Assembly (NCBI GenBank): GCA_013423325.1
Contig: BLJB01000026.1
Span: 372,001-436,000, forward strand
DNA: 64,000 nucleotides
Reading direction: 5' to 3'
Origin: Usnea hakonensis
Taxonomy: Eukaryota; Ascomycota; Lecanoromycetes; Lecanorales; Parmeliaceae
Position 1 is the stretch's first letter, and every line of letters starts with the position of its first letter. Shown here one piece after another: positions 46,066 through 58,110 of this stretch. The notes under the pieces were generated by a model that saw only the letters and a list, made by a program, of their open reading frames with translations, did not search any database and was not told where the DNA came from. A program made the position numbers and the translations under genes.

Positions 46066-48177
46066 ATGGGTCGGCCACCGGCCGTAGTCATCATTGCGAG
46101 GCATTTTAGCTAGGATCCACATCATGAAGCTACGGTCTGCTAACGCCACCGCAGGCATGGTGCGAGGCTGGACGCTGCAGACACACAATGGCACCTGACA
46201 TCGCCTACTCCATACGATCCTCCTTTGACTTATGGCGGATGGAGACAGTCTCAAGCTCTGGGCGCAAGGATTGCGAGCATAATACACGCTCGGGAGGCTG
46301 TTACAAATCCACATGACTTTGACGGTCTCGATCAATATTTGGAAAGACTGAATCTCCTCCATGGCGACTCCGGAGAAAAGCATGGACGCGTCCAACAATC
46401 ACACCGTGGAAAACCACGGAGGCACAAAGTCGTTATACACACTTCCCCATTCCTAAGATGCGTTCAAACGTCCATCGCTATTAGTGCCGGTATAGCGCAA
46501 CATCAAACATCTGCAAACCCTAGCAGTCATCAAGTTCACTCGAGATCGCACGGAATGCATTCCGGCTCACCTCATATTCGGGCGATTGATGGTCGGGATT
46601 CTCCCTACCTATCGGCAATTGCAGAGCCTGAGAATCATGGCAGGTCGAGCGAAAAGAGGAACATCAATAGAATTCTCTTGAGGGTTGACGCCTACCTGGG
46701 AGAATGGCTTTCTCCAGAATACTTTGATAAGATAACACCTCCGCCTGAATCTAAGATGATGGTAGCAAGCGCGAAGGCGGATCTGCTGCATGATGGAGAA
46801 CCCATTCAAGTGACACAAATACCGAACAGGAGCCCCACTGGACGGGGTAATTTCCCGGGAGGCTGGAAGAGCGGGATTGCAGCAAGTAGCATGTCTCAGG
46901 ACGCTGCCGACAACTTTGTGGCCAACGTGCCTAGCCAGAACCCTGTTCAACCCAGACTTGGGCGTGCAAATAGCCAGAGAGTTGGAAACCCTCCGAAACA
47001 ATATGAATCGACATTCAACAGAAGAGCCGAAAGAAGCCCAACTCCAGAGAGTCCGACCTACAAGCCTCCGATCCCTTCGTACGCAATCTCACCTTCGCAA
47101 CCTATACCTCCTGGGTATGTTTTCCACGCACGTGACGCATGCGTCAAGGTAGACAGTGTATGGGATAGCTTACGACCGCCGCTCAAATGGGGCAGTGGAG
47201 GCGATCATGGGGAAGAGTGGAGTGCAATGCACAAGCGGTTTCGGAAAGGCTTGCACAAAATGATCTCCTGGTACCAAACTCATGATAACTCGGAGACACT
47301 GAGGCCCATTAAGGATGAGTTCCTAGAAAACGAGACTTCTGGCAGTAGATCCACAGACGACAACGAAGACGACGATGAGACGGACACTGTACTGGTTTTG
47401 GTGACCCATGGCGCTGGATGCAATGCATTGATTGGAGCACTGACGAATCAACCTGTCCTTTTGGACGTTGGCACGGCTTCGTTGACAATGGCTGTCAGAA
47501 AGAGCGTTGATTATAAAAAAGTCTCGTCGCCTCAAACCGAGGATGTGCCAGATTCGCCATCTCGACGGCGACACTCACCAACTGATCTCGGCATCTCGGA
47601 AAATTACGAAGTAAAGATCACTGCTTCGACGGAACATCTCCGAGCAGGATCTCCTTTCTTAGGGGGCCAACAGCTTCAGCGTACTCCGAGCTTGCCAGCC
47701 AGAGAAAAATCGCCATACAGATATGAACGTCCAGGATTCGTCAACACCCATATTCACAGACTCAGTGGATCCAAGGAGGATTTTCATCTGGATAGCTCAA
47801 CCAACGACAAATTTGGAGAACTGCAGAGAGATTCTACAATCGTCCGATCGAAAGGTGGTCTCTGGAGCAAGCCCGTCGCCAAAGAAATAATCAAACCAGG
47901 CGAGCAGGTTGACATACATTCAAGTCCAGCGACTAATAACGTCTCAGTCACGGCAAGAAATCTAGACGGTACTTCGGAACGGTTGGAACTGATTCGGAAT
48001 GAGCGACTGAACGGCTCGACCACCTCCGGCGGAAATGCTCCAAATGGCATCCATGATCACGTCGATGAGGGCCCTTCCGTTGCACCCAGCGGTCTATGGG
48101 GTGCTCCACCGCAAGCATTGGGAACAGAGCGTGATCAAGGCTCTAAGCGACGCTGGACGTTGTCACACGCCACATGA
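46066..48177 (+). CDS. Histidine phosphatase superfamily (phosphoglycerate mutase-like) protein
   Basis: Predicted 685-aa protein; exons 46066-46100 and 46155-48177. The catalytic RHG motif is formed across the intron (VVIIAR joined to HGARLD). SPTPYDPPLTYGGWRQSQALG and SPFLRCVQTSIA supply the usual second and third motifs, and LVLVTHGAGCNALIGAL supplies the second catalytic His. Branch-1 histidine phosphatases use a phosphohistidine intermediate. A long Ser/Pro-rich insertion and tail with LWSKP and GLWGAPP motifs surround the core, as in fungal UBASH3/TFC7-type homologues, so a regulatory protein phosphatase role is more likely than glycolysis. The 54-bp intron appears to be GC-AG (ag|gcattt). 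Without it the frame stops within a few codons of RHF. Confidence 0.83.
46101..46154 (+). other. Probable GC-AG intron inside the RHG motif
   Basis: Donor gcgag|gcattt, branch-like gctaac near 46140, acceptor accgcag. It is needed to join VVIIAR to HGARLD. The donor is weaker than the usual gcaagt, so the exact junction is less certain. Confidence 0.6.
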
Positions 48178-48496
48178 GCCGCAGGTAGGCACCGATCATT
48201 CCACTCTCCATCGAGGCATTGCGCACGTTTTTCTCATATCGCATGAACCTACACGATTTCATGTCCACGACGCTTTTGTAGGATTAGGTCTCTCCTCTGA
48301 CTCTTTTCATGCTTCGACCTTCAAATCCGGATTGCTAGGGTATAGATATAAAAGTATCAAATCTGTTGCACAGTCCATCTCCCATAGCACACAATAAGGG
48401 TCCTCATCTTTCACGATGTCAGGGATACCCACTGCGCGAGGAGTAGTATGCGCAGGATCCATAGATTGATGAAACTAGTGGTCACAATTTCCTTTG
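48178..48496. other. Short intergenic region between convergent genes
   Basis: 319 bp separating the histidine phosphatase gene and GPI8; nothing beyond the two 3' ends is seen. Confidence 0.5.
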
Positions 48497-49773
48497 TCAC
48501 CGCGACTCCAGCCAAGAAGCCCCACCCCAAAGCAGCGCGCAACCAAGTAGTGCTCCCGCACCCAAAATTTGCTGGCCCCACGCCTGAATTCCTTCAATTC
48601 TAGCGGCGCCCTTGATTTCCCTTTTGTTCAATTCCCTCGTTTGCATGACTACCTCCTCGTCGGGCGCCTTGCTCTTCTCATCTTGTGTCGTATCTCTCCT
48701 CGCGTGTGCTCTGTTTATGATCTCCTCCAGCTTCCTCATATCTTCTCTCCACTCCGTCTCGTTCCCGCCTACGCCCTCAATCTCAACGCCCTGCACATTT
48801 CCAAAAAAATCCATAACCAGTCGTTCTCTGCCCTTCTCCTCTCCTCCCGGAAATAGATCCCATCGATATCCCGGATTGCTATGGATCTTGCTCTCGTCGT
48901 AGCTACCAAAGAGATCCGCTAACGTGAGCTTTGAGGTTGGAGACGTGACTTGCGTCTCTAAGAAATCGAGGTTGTAGTAGGTCCAGCGATCTATGACGGC
49001 AACGCCCACATCATTGTCCGCGTGGTGGGAGTAAGACGACTGGTCAATTTCGGAAGAGCCGGTGGCTATGATGTTGGGGGAGTAGAAGTGCTTGTAGAGA
49101 GTATTGGCTTGGCAGGTGTCGATCATGAAAAGCATTTCGTTATAGCTATAGCACATTTAAAGTCAGCTGTAATTCCTGTATCTAGGCCGAAGATCGAAGT
49201 GACACGATCATGAGCGAGCAAATACCGCTTTTTCTCCCACATCTGCTCAAAAGCGTCTGCCAAATCCCAACTCCCAATCTCCTCGCTGTCCTGAAACTTC
49301 AGAAATTCATTACCCCCATGCCCCGTCATATATACCAGCACATTACTCCCCGCATCGCTCCCCAACCGCTTCCCCCTCGGCACATCCTCCCCCAGCCGAT
49401 CCGTCAACAACCTGATAAAGTTCTCAACAGTGACCTCATACCCGCGATAATCCACCTCTATGTTATCCCCATAGAGATCAAGGGCCCGGTCCGCGTTGTT
49501 GTACACGGTGCCCGGGAAGGCGTTGCGCGGGTTGCAGGCCATGTCGTCGGGGAGCATGAGGATTATTTGCGAGTCAGGGATCCCGAGTCGTTTGACGGTG
49601 CGGTAAAGGGAGAGGACGTTGGCGAGGTGTCGGTAGTTGAACCAGAAGCGGGAGGTGGATACTAGGACGGCCCAATTGGAGGTGTGGACAGCAAGGGAGG
49701 GGGAAAGGAGGAGGGGGAGCAGGGAGATGGGGAGGAGGGAGAGATGGAGGAAGGAAAGAGATGGGAACTTCAT
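48497..49773 (-). CDS. GPI8: GPI-anchor transamidase catalytic subunit
   Basis: Predicted 398-aa caspase-like cysteine peptidase (family C13) that cleaves GPI-attachment signals and transfers the protein to the GPI anchor in the ER. Exons: 49773-49226 and 49145-48497. An N-terminal signal peptide (LHLSLLPISLLPLLLSPSLA) is followed by HTSNWAVLVSTSRFWFNYRH. The catalytic dyad is His152 in YMTGHGGNEFLKFQD and Cys194 in MLFMIDTCQANTLY. A C-terminal hydrophobic helix (GAGALLGCALLWGGASWL) is the membrane anchor. Start ATG at 49773 opens directly on the signal peptide; the open frame reaches further upstream (about 49914), but that would bury it. Confidence 0.95.
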
Positions 49774-50265
49774 TTTCCTTGGTAAGAAAGTCAGGATGTA
49801 GAGGCATGAGAGGTGAGGAGGAGACGATAGGCGAGGATCGCCATTGTTGACAAGAAAGTGAATGCGTACTCGTACATGTAATTTGCCGTAGTATCTGCAG
49901 GCGCAATCGGACATTCAGCCCTACCTCATGCTTCGCGACTTCTTTGAGCGCGTCTTAGTAAAGAGTATCGATATCTTGTGTCTTCACTTCTTCGCCTCAT
50001 TTTCGGACTCTCACGACGCCTATTGTATAATGTAGTATGCTTTCCAATTCCACCCCGACCTTTGAATCTCCTTGACCGTCCAAACCGGAAGGTCTGCAAC
50101 ATAAGTCTCCTCGTTGATTGCCCCTGCCGCCGGTACATATTTCATTTGCAATATTTGGTCACCACCCTGAACATATTGAAAGAGATGCTGGTAGTCCTCG
50201 AACCAGGAGTCGTTCCGCTTCGTTGCACTTTCAATTCTAGATCTGGTACACAATAAGAGCGCGTC
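49774..50265. promoter_or_regulatory. Divergent promoter region GPI8 / CDC45
   Basis: 492 bp between divergent start codons of two essential genes. No coding region is supported. A short ATG-initiated upstream frame on the minus strand (from 49914) overlaps the GPI8 leader. Confidence 0.5.
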
Positions 50266-52915
50266 ATGTACCTCCCTCGCAGCCTAATCTCTCACCTCTA
50301 CCAATATCTCCTACGGAACAATCACGCTCTGTCGCCACCCGTCCTAATATTAGTCGCACTAGAACCTGATGCTCTTTGCGCTTGTCGAATACTCACCGCA
50401 CTCCTCAAACGCGACTACATACCGCACAAGATTCAACCCATCTCCGGCTATGGAGATCTTTCGCAGGCGGGGAAAACCATGGTACAGCCGATGAAGTTAC
50501 AGTGTGGTGGGAGTGGAGGGGTAGTAGTATGTCTCGGTGTGGGAGGACTCATCGACATGTCAAGCGAATTGGGACTCGATACTGGTGAAATAGGAGAAGA
50601 TCTGTCCGGAGGCATTGAGGTATGGCTTATTGACGCGCGACGGCCGTGGAACCTGGGTAATGTCTTCGAAGGAGACCCAGCCGCTATTGCCCTCCGAGAG
50701 ACCAGTGGTGATGCTGCGGCAAGAAACCCACATGTCGATAATGGACGAATACAACCGTCGTACAAGCCTGGTCGAGGCGGCATTATAGTTTACGATGATG
50801 GAGACATTGACGAAGAACTGGCCGCTGAGCGACATGCCTACTGCGAACTCACCAGGATGCAAGATATCGGTGATTATGGCGAGGACTCTGGAGACTCAGA
50901 CGACGAGAGCGAGGTTGCAGATTCAGTAGAAGGCGGAGAGCGCTCAAAAAAACGCAAGTCTTGGTCAGACAGAGACGAAGAAGTTGAAGAGAGTCAAGAT
51001 GAAGACAGAAGACCACATCAAAGGCGGAGGAGCAACTCTGTACGTTGGAGCCTTCTTTGCATACTCCCGAAAAGTCGCTAACAATTAGTTTAGAGTGGCT
51101 CGATATCTGATTCACCCAGCCGTCGTCGCGGAGAGCGCTCGAGAACGGGACGACGCTCCTCAGAAACACCACCATCGCCTCCATCGCAAGCTTCGTCACC
51201 ACGACCACCGAGACAGCCATCAGTGCGAGCACTGCGCCGGAAACTCCTCCGTGATCGCCGAAAGTACACTGCCACTCTCGAAAAGTACTACTCGGGTGGC
51301 GCAACGTACTCAGAACCCATTTCATCCATTCTCTATTCCCTGGCCGAAGATCTTGGCCGCGAAGATAACGATTTGTTATGGCATGCCATTGTTGGAGTTA
51401 GCTCGCTTGAGCTCTATGGGCGGAGCATGACCGGGGTCGGAATATCCACCTCCTTAGATGCTGGTGGCTCAGCGGGCTGGGGAGGCGAACGGGGGGAGCG
51501 AATACGGCAGGTATTACGGGACGAAGTTCGCAGATTGAATCCACCAGACCCCAGCGAAACCTCACGAGAGAATGGTCGTGGAGAAAGTTCTGGCGTCATA
51601 CCAACCACAGCTCGCTCACCCACAGATACCTCGATCCGACTGTCTCCTGAACCCCGTTTCCTTATGATCAGACATTGGTCGTTATACGACAGTATGCTTC
51701 ACTCTCCTTACTTGGCTTCTCGATTGCATATATGGAGCGACGTTGGTAGGAAAAGACTGCATAAGCTTTTAGCGAAAATGGGAGTCAGTTTGAGCCAATG
51801 TAAACAGAGTTACACACATATGGATATGGACCTCAAGCGAGGGTTACGAGAGAGGTTACTAACCTATGCTCCGTTGTATGGGCTCGATGGCTTAGTACCG
51901 CCAAGAGCTAGCGCTGGTGGTGGGAAGGAGGGCTGGGGTTTCGTTCGAAGCTGGGGCTGGAAAGCTTGCCTAAGCGCACACGACGTCGGCGTAATTGTTG
52001 GAGCTATTCTCGAGGTCGGAAAATCTGGCGTAGGAGCCGGCGACACGTCGAGAAATTGGGACCGTGGAAGAGGTGAGCAGAGAGAGCTGGTGGATGAGGA
52101 AGGCAAAGCAGAGGGCGAAGAGTGGGTGCAACGGTTCTGGGAGGCATACGATGCTCTTGCGAAGTAAGTCACAGATCAGAAATGCTCTTCTATAGTATTT
52201 TGACTTGAAACATAGCATCGAGGCACTCAAACACGCACTTCCCACAGCTCAGCATCTCCACAGAGCCATCCTCCGCACTGGCACCTCCCTCATCGAAAAG
52301 CGCCAAATCCGCCATCTACGCGCTTTCCGCATGGCCGTCGTCAAAGAAGGCCCCGATGTTCAAATGTTCACTCATCCAGCGGCTTTGACTAAACTCGCCC
52401 TCTGGGTTGGCGAAGCGATTGCCGAACAAGAGCGCGATCAACGCGGCAAGATAGGGAAAGCTGGCAGGGGCACTCCCCTTGTCTTAGCCAGTCTCAACGA
52501 CGCTAGGGGCGTATACGTAGTGGTCGGTACTGGGGGAGGGGGCGGGGTGGTTGATTCCGAAGCTCGAGAAAGGCGAAAGGCGAGACTGGAAGAAAAAGCA
52601 AAGGCGAAAGCAGCTAAGCTTGCCGAGAAGGAGCGGAAGCGGCAGGAGAGAGAGGAGAGGGAAGACAATGATGGCGAGGAAGAGAGCGAAGAAGAGGAGG
52701 AAGATGATGACGAGGATGATAGCGATGACGAGGGTGATGATGATGGTGGAAATGGGTACGGGAAGAACCGATTCGGCAATGCGTTTGAGGAAGTTGCCCA
52801 GGAGACCAACGCGAGGGTCAGGATAGATAGCTTCGAGCACTGCGTCGTCGAGGTCAAGAAGGAGGATTTAGGTGGCTTTTTGGAAAATCTGAGCGTCAAG
52901 GCCGTCGTTGGTTGA
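50266..52915 (+). CDS. CDC45: DNA replication initiation protein CDC45
   Basis: Predicted 847-aa component of the CMG helicase (CDC45-MCM-GINS) that unwinds DNA at replication forks. Exons: 50266-51039, 51094-52163, 52216-52915. The N-terminal DHH-like region reads MYLPRSLISHLYQYLL and VLILVALEPDALCACRILTALLK. It is followed by the acidic/basic nuclear linker (DSGDSDDESEVADS; KKRKSW). The C-terminal half includes YYSGGATYSEPISSILYSLA, RFLMIRHWSLYDSMLHSPYL, LHKLLAKMGVSLSQCKQ and the AFRMAVVKEGPD stretch. A long charged coiled segment (EKERKRQEREERED then an Asp/Glu run) near the C-terminus is a fungal insertion. Protein length and order fit fungal CDC45. Confidence 0.95.
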
Positions 52916-53585
52916 TGAAGAGACAACGATGGATTTCGTATCGCATAAGATACGACATGGTCGTACTTAAAAGCGAGCATCTGCTGCTTCCTCTTTGCTT
53001 AGAGCTTACTCAGAGTGGTTATACAGTACAGGAAAGAGCGCATACATAGGATGTACATGGAACCCAGCAACGAATTTTCTTCCTGTTTATGCCCCCGTGC
53101 TTCTTAGTTCAGTCAATGTCCCATGTTGAGGCCTGGGGAGTACTGCTGCGCCAACGGGTCCGGAAAGTGAAAGGACACGTAAGAGGGTGAAAGGGATCGC
53201 CTAGAAGCGAGATAGAGAGAGAATGAAGAAAGCTCGTGCAAGAGCCAGAGCAGAAGGGGACAGGGAAGAGTCTTGATTGCGTCTGCCATATTTTCCATGA
53301 CTACGGCGAGGTGGAAATTCACGCTTTCTTGCTTGCTGCTTGCTGGTGAGGAGTCTCGGTACCTACTACAATGCTGTACCGAGTCGTAAGCCACGTGTTT
53401 GGGGCCATTTGACTGTCAGAAGGTCTAAGCAGCTTGCCTTACTGCTGAGACCGCACGACCACCATTGTACACGAAGTCAACGAACCACTGCTGGCATCCC
53501 TCATGACGGCAGATTCAGTTTGTAGCCCCCTGTCTCATTGCTCGTCAACGGTCATTACCCGTCCATCATATTCCCTCCCCCCAGC
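52916..53585. other. Intergenic region between convergent genes
   Basis: 670 bp, no supportable gene. Confidence 0.5.
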
Positions 53586-54367
53586 TCATCTTGCCGCCAA
53601 CCTCGCCTCCACCTTATCCCTCTCCTGCTCCTTCATCTCCCTGAGTTCCTCTCTCGTGGTGTCGAACCTTGCATTCACCTGGTTGAACGGATTCTCGGGA
53701 CTGCGTTCGAATTCCTTCCTGATCAGATCCTCCCTCTGCTTCTTCCTCAGACCCTGGTGCTCTTCCTCTAATTCCGGCATGCGTCTAGCCTCATACGCCG
53801 CGTACGCGGCCTTGAATCTTCGCTCGGGATGTCTGTCGATCTTTTCCGATGGGTTGGCGGAGGTGAGTGAGAGGGCGTCAAGGGCGTTGTCGATACCAGT
53901 GGCGTTGAGGGCAGGGTTTGCTTTTGAGGTTGAAGAAGAGGATTCGTCGTCAAGGGAAGAGAGGTCGAGGCCTTTGGTCTTTTTGGTGGCGGTTTTGCTG
54001 TTCTTGGGCGTGGGACGGGCGTCTTTTTCTTCGGCGGCAAGGAGGGCATCTTTCTCCGCTTTCTTACGTGCGGCGTCTTGTTTCTTGGCCTCGGCTTCCT
54101 CTCTGCGAGTGGTCAGATGAAAGATATTCGAAGCCTGAAGCGGGAAGGTGAGTACGTACTTTTTGGCGTTGGACTTTGCGCCTTTGCTCCATTCTTGATC
54201 TTCGCCTGCTGCTTTCCTTTCCCTATCAACCGCGGCCTTTTGGTTGGCTACTTCGGCTTTCTGAGAAGGCGTTCAGCGATCTGTCTCGGTAGATAAAAGA
54301 CTCAAAATCGGACCTTTGCGTTGCCTGCGGCTTTTTTGCTGTTCTCCCCCGCCTGCTTTTTGGGCAT
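53586..54367 (-). CDS. CCDC124/Lso2-type ribosome-associated coiled-coil protein
   Basis: Predicted 223-aa protein; exons 54367-54314, 54260-54160, 54102-53586. The N-terminus MPKKQAGENSKKAAGNAKKA and the long Lys/Glu/Ala-rich helix (REEAEAKKQDAARKKAEKDAL-type) match CCDC124, whose yeast counterpart Lso2 binds vacant 80S ribosomes during recovery from dormancy. The C-terminal half has the conserved HPERRFKAAYAAYEARRMP and NPFNQVNARFDTTREE blocks of the DUF1014 family. It is rich in charged residues with no membrane segment. It is divergent, by 206 bp, from the NmrA-like gene. Confidence 0.85.
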
Positions 54368-54573
54368 GCTGATTCTTGACCTGACCCCTTAGACTGTGGT
54401 AGCTACCTTTTCAAAGTTGATGGCCTTGCAGTAGAGCTTTGGTGGCGTCTGCAAAGAGCAAATCAAGTGATTGTGAACGGTGCCACTCACACCCACTAGA
54501 GAAAATGCCCACGCTTTCCAGAAAGCCCTAAGAACCTTAGGGCTTTGACCGTTCTTTGAAGAAGCATCGAGGA

Positions 54574-55713
54574 ATGGAATCAAATGAGTACCTCATGTCG
54601 GACTCGCGACAAACCATCGCCCTGGCAGGCGCCGGCGATCTAGGTCGCTATGTCTGCGAAGAGTTGCATGCATCTCCCCTCTTTGACGTTGTTGTTCTAT
54701 CTCGAGGTGGAGGTGTAGGCAAAAACCAAAACTGGCTCAAAGATCACCACATTCCAATATTTACAACAACCTACACCACAGCCTCCATCCTCTCGATCCT
54801 CAACACTACGAATGCCACGACCCTAGTCTCCTTCATCAACATCCCGACCCCAGACTACATCACCGTTCACGCGGCCCTCGTCGCCGCCTGCTGCCAGTCC
54901 CGCACCTGCAAGCGCCTCATTCCCTCGGAATGGATCGGCGACTTGGAAACCTATCCTCTGAAACCTGACTTTTACGCCACTACGAGACTACCGTTCCGAG
55001 AGATTTTACGAGCGCAGGATCAGGTTGAGTGGACGCTGTTTAACGTTGGTTGGTTGGCCGATTATTTCCTGCCTGAAAACAAGACTTATATGGCACCAAT
55101 CAAGGATACATTTCCGGTTGATGTCGATGGTTGGAGGGCGTGTGTTAGAGGGAGTGGGAATGTGGTGCAAAGTTGGACGAGTGCGAGGGATGTGGCCAAA
55201 GCGGTTGTGGAGTTGTGTAGAGCTGACAAGTGGGTATGTGAGAGCTTTCTCATCGTGCTCTGATTTCCTCGTGCGGGTTTCCGACATTCATTGTGATTCC
55301 TACTCTGCTGATCACATGTTCGACCAGGAGCAAGTCACATATGTTGCTGCAGAGTGGAATACTTTCAACGGCGCCATTGAGATCATTGAGTCCTTCTACA
55401 GTACGCGTGTCTCACTCTTCCCTTCACATCTTGTTCCAAGTCTTACCTGCTTCCTCCTGTTTCCGTAGAACGTCCCATGCCACTCACCTATAAATCCTGG
55501 GCCGAAATCCAGGATTCGCTCGCTGCGCATGCGCATGACGAAGATTTGACGGCATTGGAACTTGCTCAGGTTGAGGAGATGATGGTTATGGGGTACTTAG
55601 CTTGTCCAAAAGAGAAGACTATGAGACAGAGGGAGAAGTACTTTAAGGATGTCGAATTTCGGGATTTAAAGACACTATTGAGATGTGCGGAGAATACTAC
55701 GGGGGTGGTTTGA
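54574..55713 (+). CDS. NmrA-like NAD(P)-binding reductase
   Basis: Predicted 325-aa atypical short-chain dehydrogenase (NmrA/isoflavone-reductase-like); exons 54574-55233, 55328-55400, 55469-55713. The N-terminal dinucleotide motif is IALAGAGDLGRYVCEEL, followed by VVVLSRGGG for the adenosine ribose or phosphate. RLIPSEWIGDLETYPL and FNVGWLADYFLP match the substrate-side motifs of fungal isoflavone-reductase homologues. It may reduce a small aromatic or act as a redox sensor. ATG at 54574 is the first; MSDSRQT at 54595 is a possible alternative. It lies 0.9 kb from the PhyH gene on the other strand, so membership in the right-hand cluster is possible but unproven. Confidence 0.82.
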
Positions 55714-56597
55714 TGCACCCCCGAACCGAAGGCTGATGGTGCAAGTATTGTTGCAGGAGAGGGGTGTTTTCGAGGCTGGAGAAATGCTTTCATTGTGGGG
55801 CGCGTAGTTACGTACGATACACATCTCAATCAGTTTATCCAGGAAAGAGGAAAAGCTTGCGGATGGTGCGTCTCCCTCGTTCCTTGCCCCATCCGTTACC
55901 TTCTCATCCTTTGCTCCTGGATTTGCCGCTTTTACGGTATCCGCTACCCCCATTTTCTTGTGGCTCTCTCGTTTCTGCGCCCGGAAGTCTGCGCAAGTGA
56001 CTGGTGCTAATCCTTTCACTATAGAATGGCAGCTTCTCCTCTGTTTTGGTGCAAGACGGGGGAGGCAGTCAACACAACAAGAGCAGTAGTGGGGTATCAA
56101 CCGTATCATGCATTCGGTAGCGCACGAATTGTGCGAGGAACTATTGCTGCAAGATGATGTCAGTGGTGGGAGAAGTAACATGGGGAAGTAGAAGAATGTG
56201 AGACTGCAAATCTTTTTGATACCTCGTGGTCAATCTAGCCTTAAAGTTGTATTTTGTCGATGCCTCCTGAGCTCGCTCCATCTTCAACCCCAGAACCTCT
56301 TCCAAACTACCAATCTTGGGACCAAAGCACGCGGGTGATAGAAATGATGACCAAGAAGTGCTGACATCGTTCAGACGAGCAGAAATCAGCTAATACATCT
56401 TGAATCCGAATACTTCCGCGGTAAATCTTATCAACTAGCTAATATCTACAATTTGCCTACCTTACTTCAATGCATTCTGCATGGCCTTGATTTCTCATAC
56501 CGACCCTTGGCACGGGAACCCAACAGATTCGCCATGAAAGTGAACGAGCATGCTACAATCTGACCCTCCAGGAAGGCTATATCTGTGCGAATTGTGT
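55714..56597. other. Intergenic region
   Basis: About 880 bp between convergent genes. Overlapping open frames near 55760-56180 on both strands look like chance frames (no conserved motif, no ATG-splice model). Confidence 0.5.
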
Positions 56598-57781
56598 TTA
56601 ATAAATTCCAGACGACTGCATGTTTGGGTCGTTCGCTCGGAAGAGGCTGACCGGATCAGTCTCATTGCAATATCCCAGGAAAGGGTGGTCGATCAGGTAT
56701 CCAGCCTGTTTCTGGGCAGCAACAGACCACCGCTGGACCTCCTCTCTGGTCCACCAAAGGTGTTGATTTTCCTATACGCCAGTCAGTCAATAACCATCGA
56801 TCAACGAGACGAAAATGGAGCAGAGGGAAGACTTTTGGCAATCCATCGAGAACGAGATTGACAAAGACGGAGCAACTCACTTCTGGCCTCAAATACGATC
56901 GACAGTAGAAGAAGCCATGCACAGTTCTACTATGCTCCGTTATGTTTGCTCCACCTGCATGAACCACGGAGGCTAAGAAAATAAATGCCTCGCCGACATC
57001 CATCTCCGCGGCAATAACTTCCTCCGTCTTCGGTGACCGCGAATGTGCCCATAAATGAGATCCAGGAACAAACTGCGCGGCGCTCAGTATCTCAATCCAA
57101 TGCTAAAAGGTCCTATCCCGTCCAAGGCAAGCAAAAACGAGAAAAGCGACGGGGGAAATAAGATCCAATCGACTTACTAAAGTCGCTCCATTGGCAGCAG
57201 TCGTCTTCACCCCAGCAACAAGTAGGCCCATCCCAAAATCGGAGCCGGGTAGGTATGTTTTCTGCTCCTGGGAATGGGCCTGCTGCCAAATGAAATCATC
57301 ACGATGCAAACCCTGCGCCTTGACACCAGGAGAGATATCTAGTGTGGACGCAGCTGAGAGGATGGGATTAGTGGCCACTTCCCCTGCAGCTGGATCGGTC
57401 CAATGATATGGTTTAGTGACTGTACGCAGGAAATGGGCTAGGACTTTTTGCAAGGATTCTTGCTGAAGCCAGGTTTCTCGCGCCGTGGTGCTACGGCCAA
57501 AGAGGCGCGTGCAGCGGGCTGTGTCCGGCGGGAGAGATTTTGAGGCTTGCTATAGAGTGTAGGTCAATGTCAAACCATGGTGAACAGGATTGTAACGGGT
57601 CTTTGGGAAGGGTCAGTGGGTAGCTTACATCTGCCTTGAAGGCTGCGATGAAGGGTGCGGCATCTCGATTAACCTCTTGCACATTTGCGATGCTGGAGAA
57701 GCCTGTCAGGATGACCCCGCCGTCTTGTTCGATGACTTGGATTGCTCTTTCTGGATCATTCAGAGGCACGCGGCGGGCCAT
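56598..57781 (-). CDS. Phytanoyl-CoA dioxygenase (PhyH)-like Fe(II)/2OG oxygenase
   Basis: Predicted 296-aa non-haem iron oxygenase; exons 57781-57629, 57549-57178, 57072-56881, 56771-56598. The iron ligands are the HxD of LHRDDFIWQQ and the distal His in ASVVHAGGANIT. The 2-oxoglutarate Arg is in SRTVHGFFYCRSYLR. NGATLFVPGSHLWAHS and the C-terminal ENQHLWWTREEVQRWSV and QKQAGYLIDHPFLGY are typical of fungal secondary-metabolite PhyH enzymes (FtmOx1-like), which hydroxylate, desaturate or form endoperoxides. Start ATG at 57781 gives MARRVPLND. It is followed upstream by a methyltransferase on the same strand; both belong to the apparent right-hand cluster. Substrate unknown. Confidence 0.88.
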
Positions 57782-58110
57782 GATTCTGTTCTACAGTTCT
57801 GTCCGAATATGTGCGATGTGGTCTGCGATGTTCAGAATAAGCGGTTGAGGGGCTACACTACAGATGTCATTATGCTGGGTGAAGTAGGCTTCATTGGCCA
57901 CTAGACTCTATCTGGCACCTGTAGTCTGGCACGGTTACTACCCTGCAACTACAGATTCTGATATTTCCTTCCGCGCCCCCGTGGTAACAATAGGTTATGG
58001 TGCCCTGGAATTACTTGGCTCTCTAAGCCACACGTCACACTTGATCCTACCACTAGAAGTCAACAGCTTTTAATGCTACAATGCCTCGCGTACCAAGCAG
58101 CATTAGAAGG
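57782..58110. promoter_or_regulatory. Intergenic region upstream of the PhyH gene
   Basis: 329 bp between two same-strand genes, likely holding the PhyH promoter. No motif stands out. Confidence 0.4.

Noticed and set aside
52438..52980. Minus-strand Ser-rich frames opposite the CDC45 acidic region
   Set aside because: Antisense shadow of the Glu/Asp/Lys-rich CDC45 segment.
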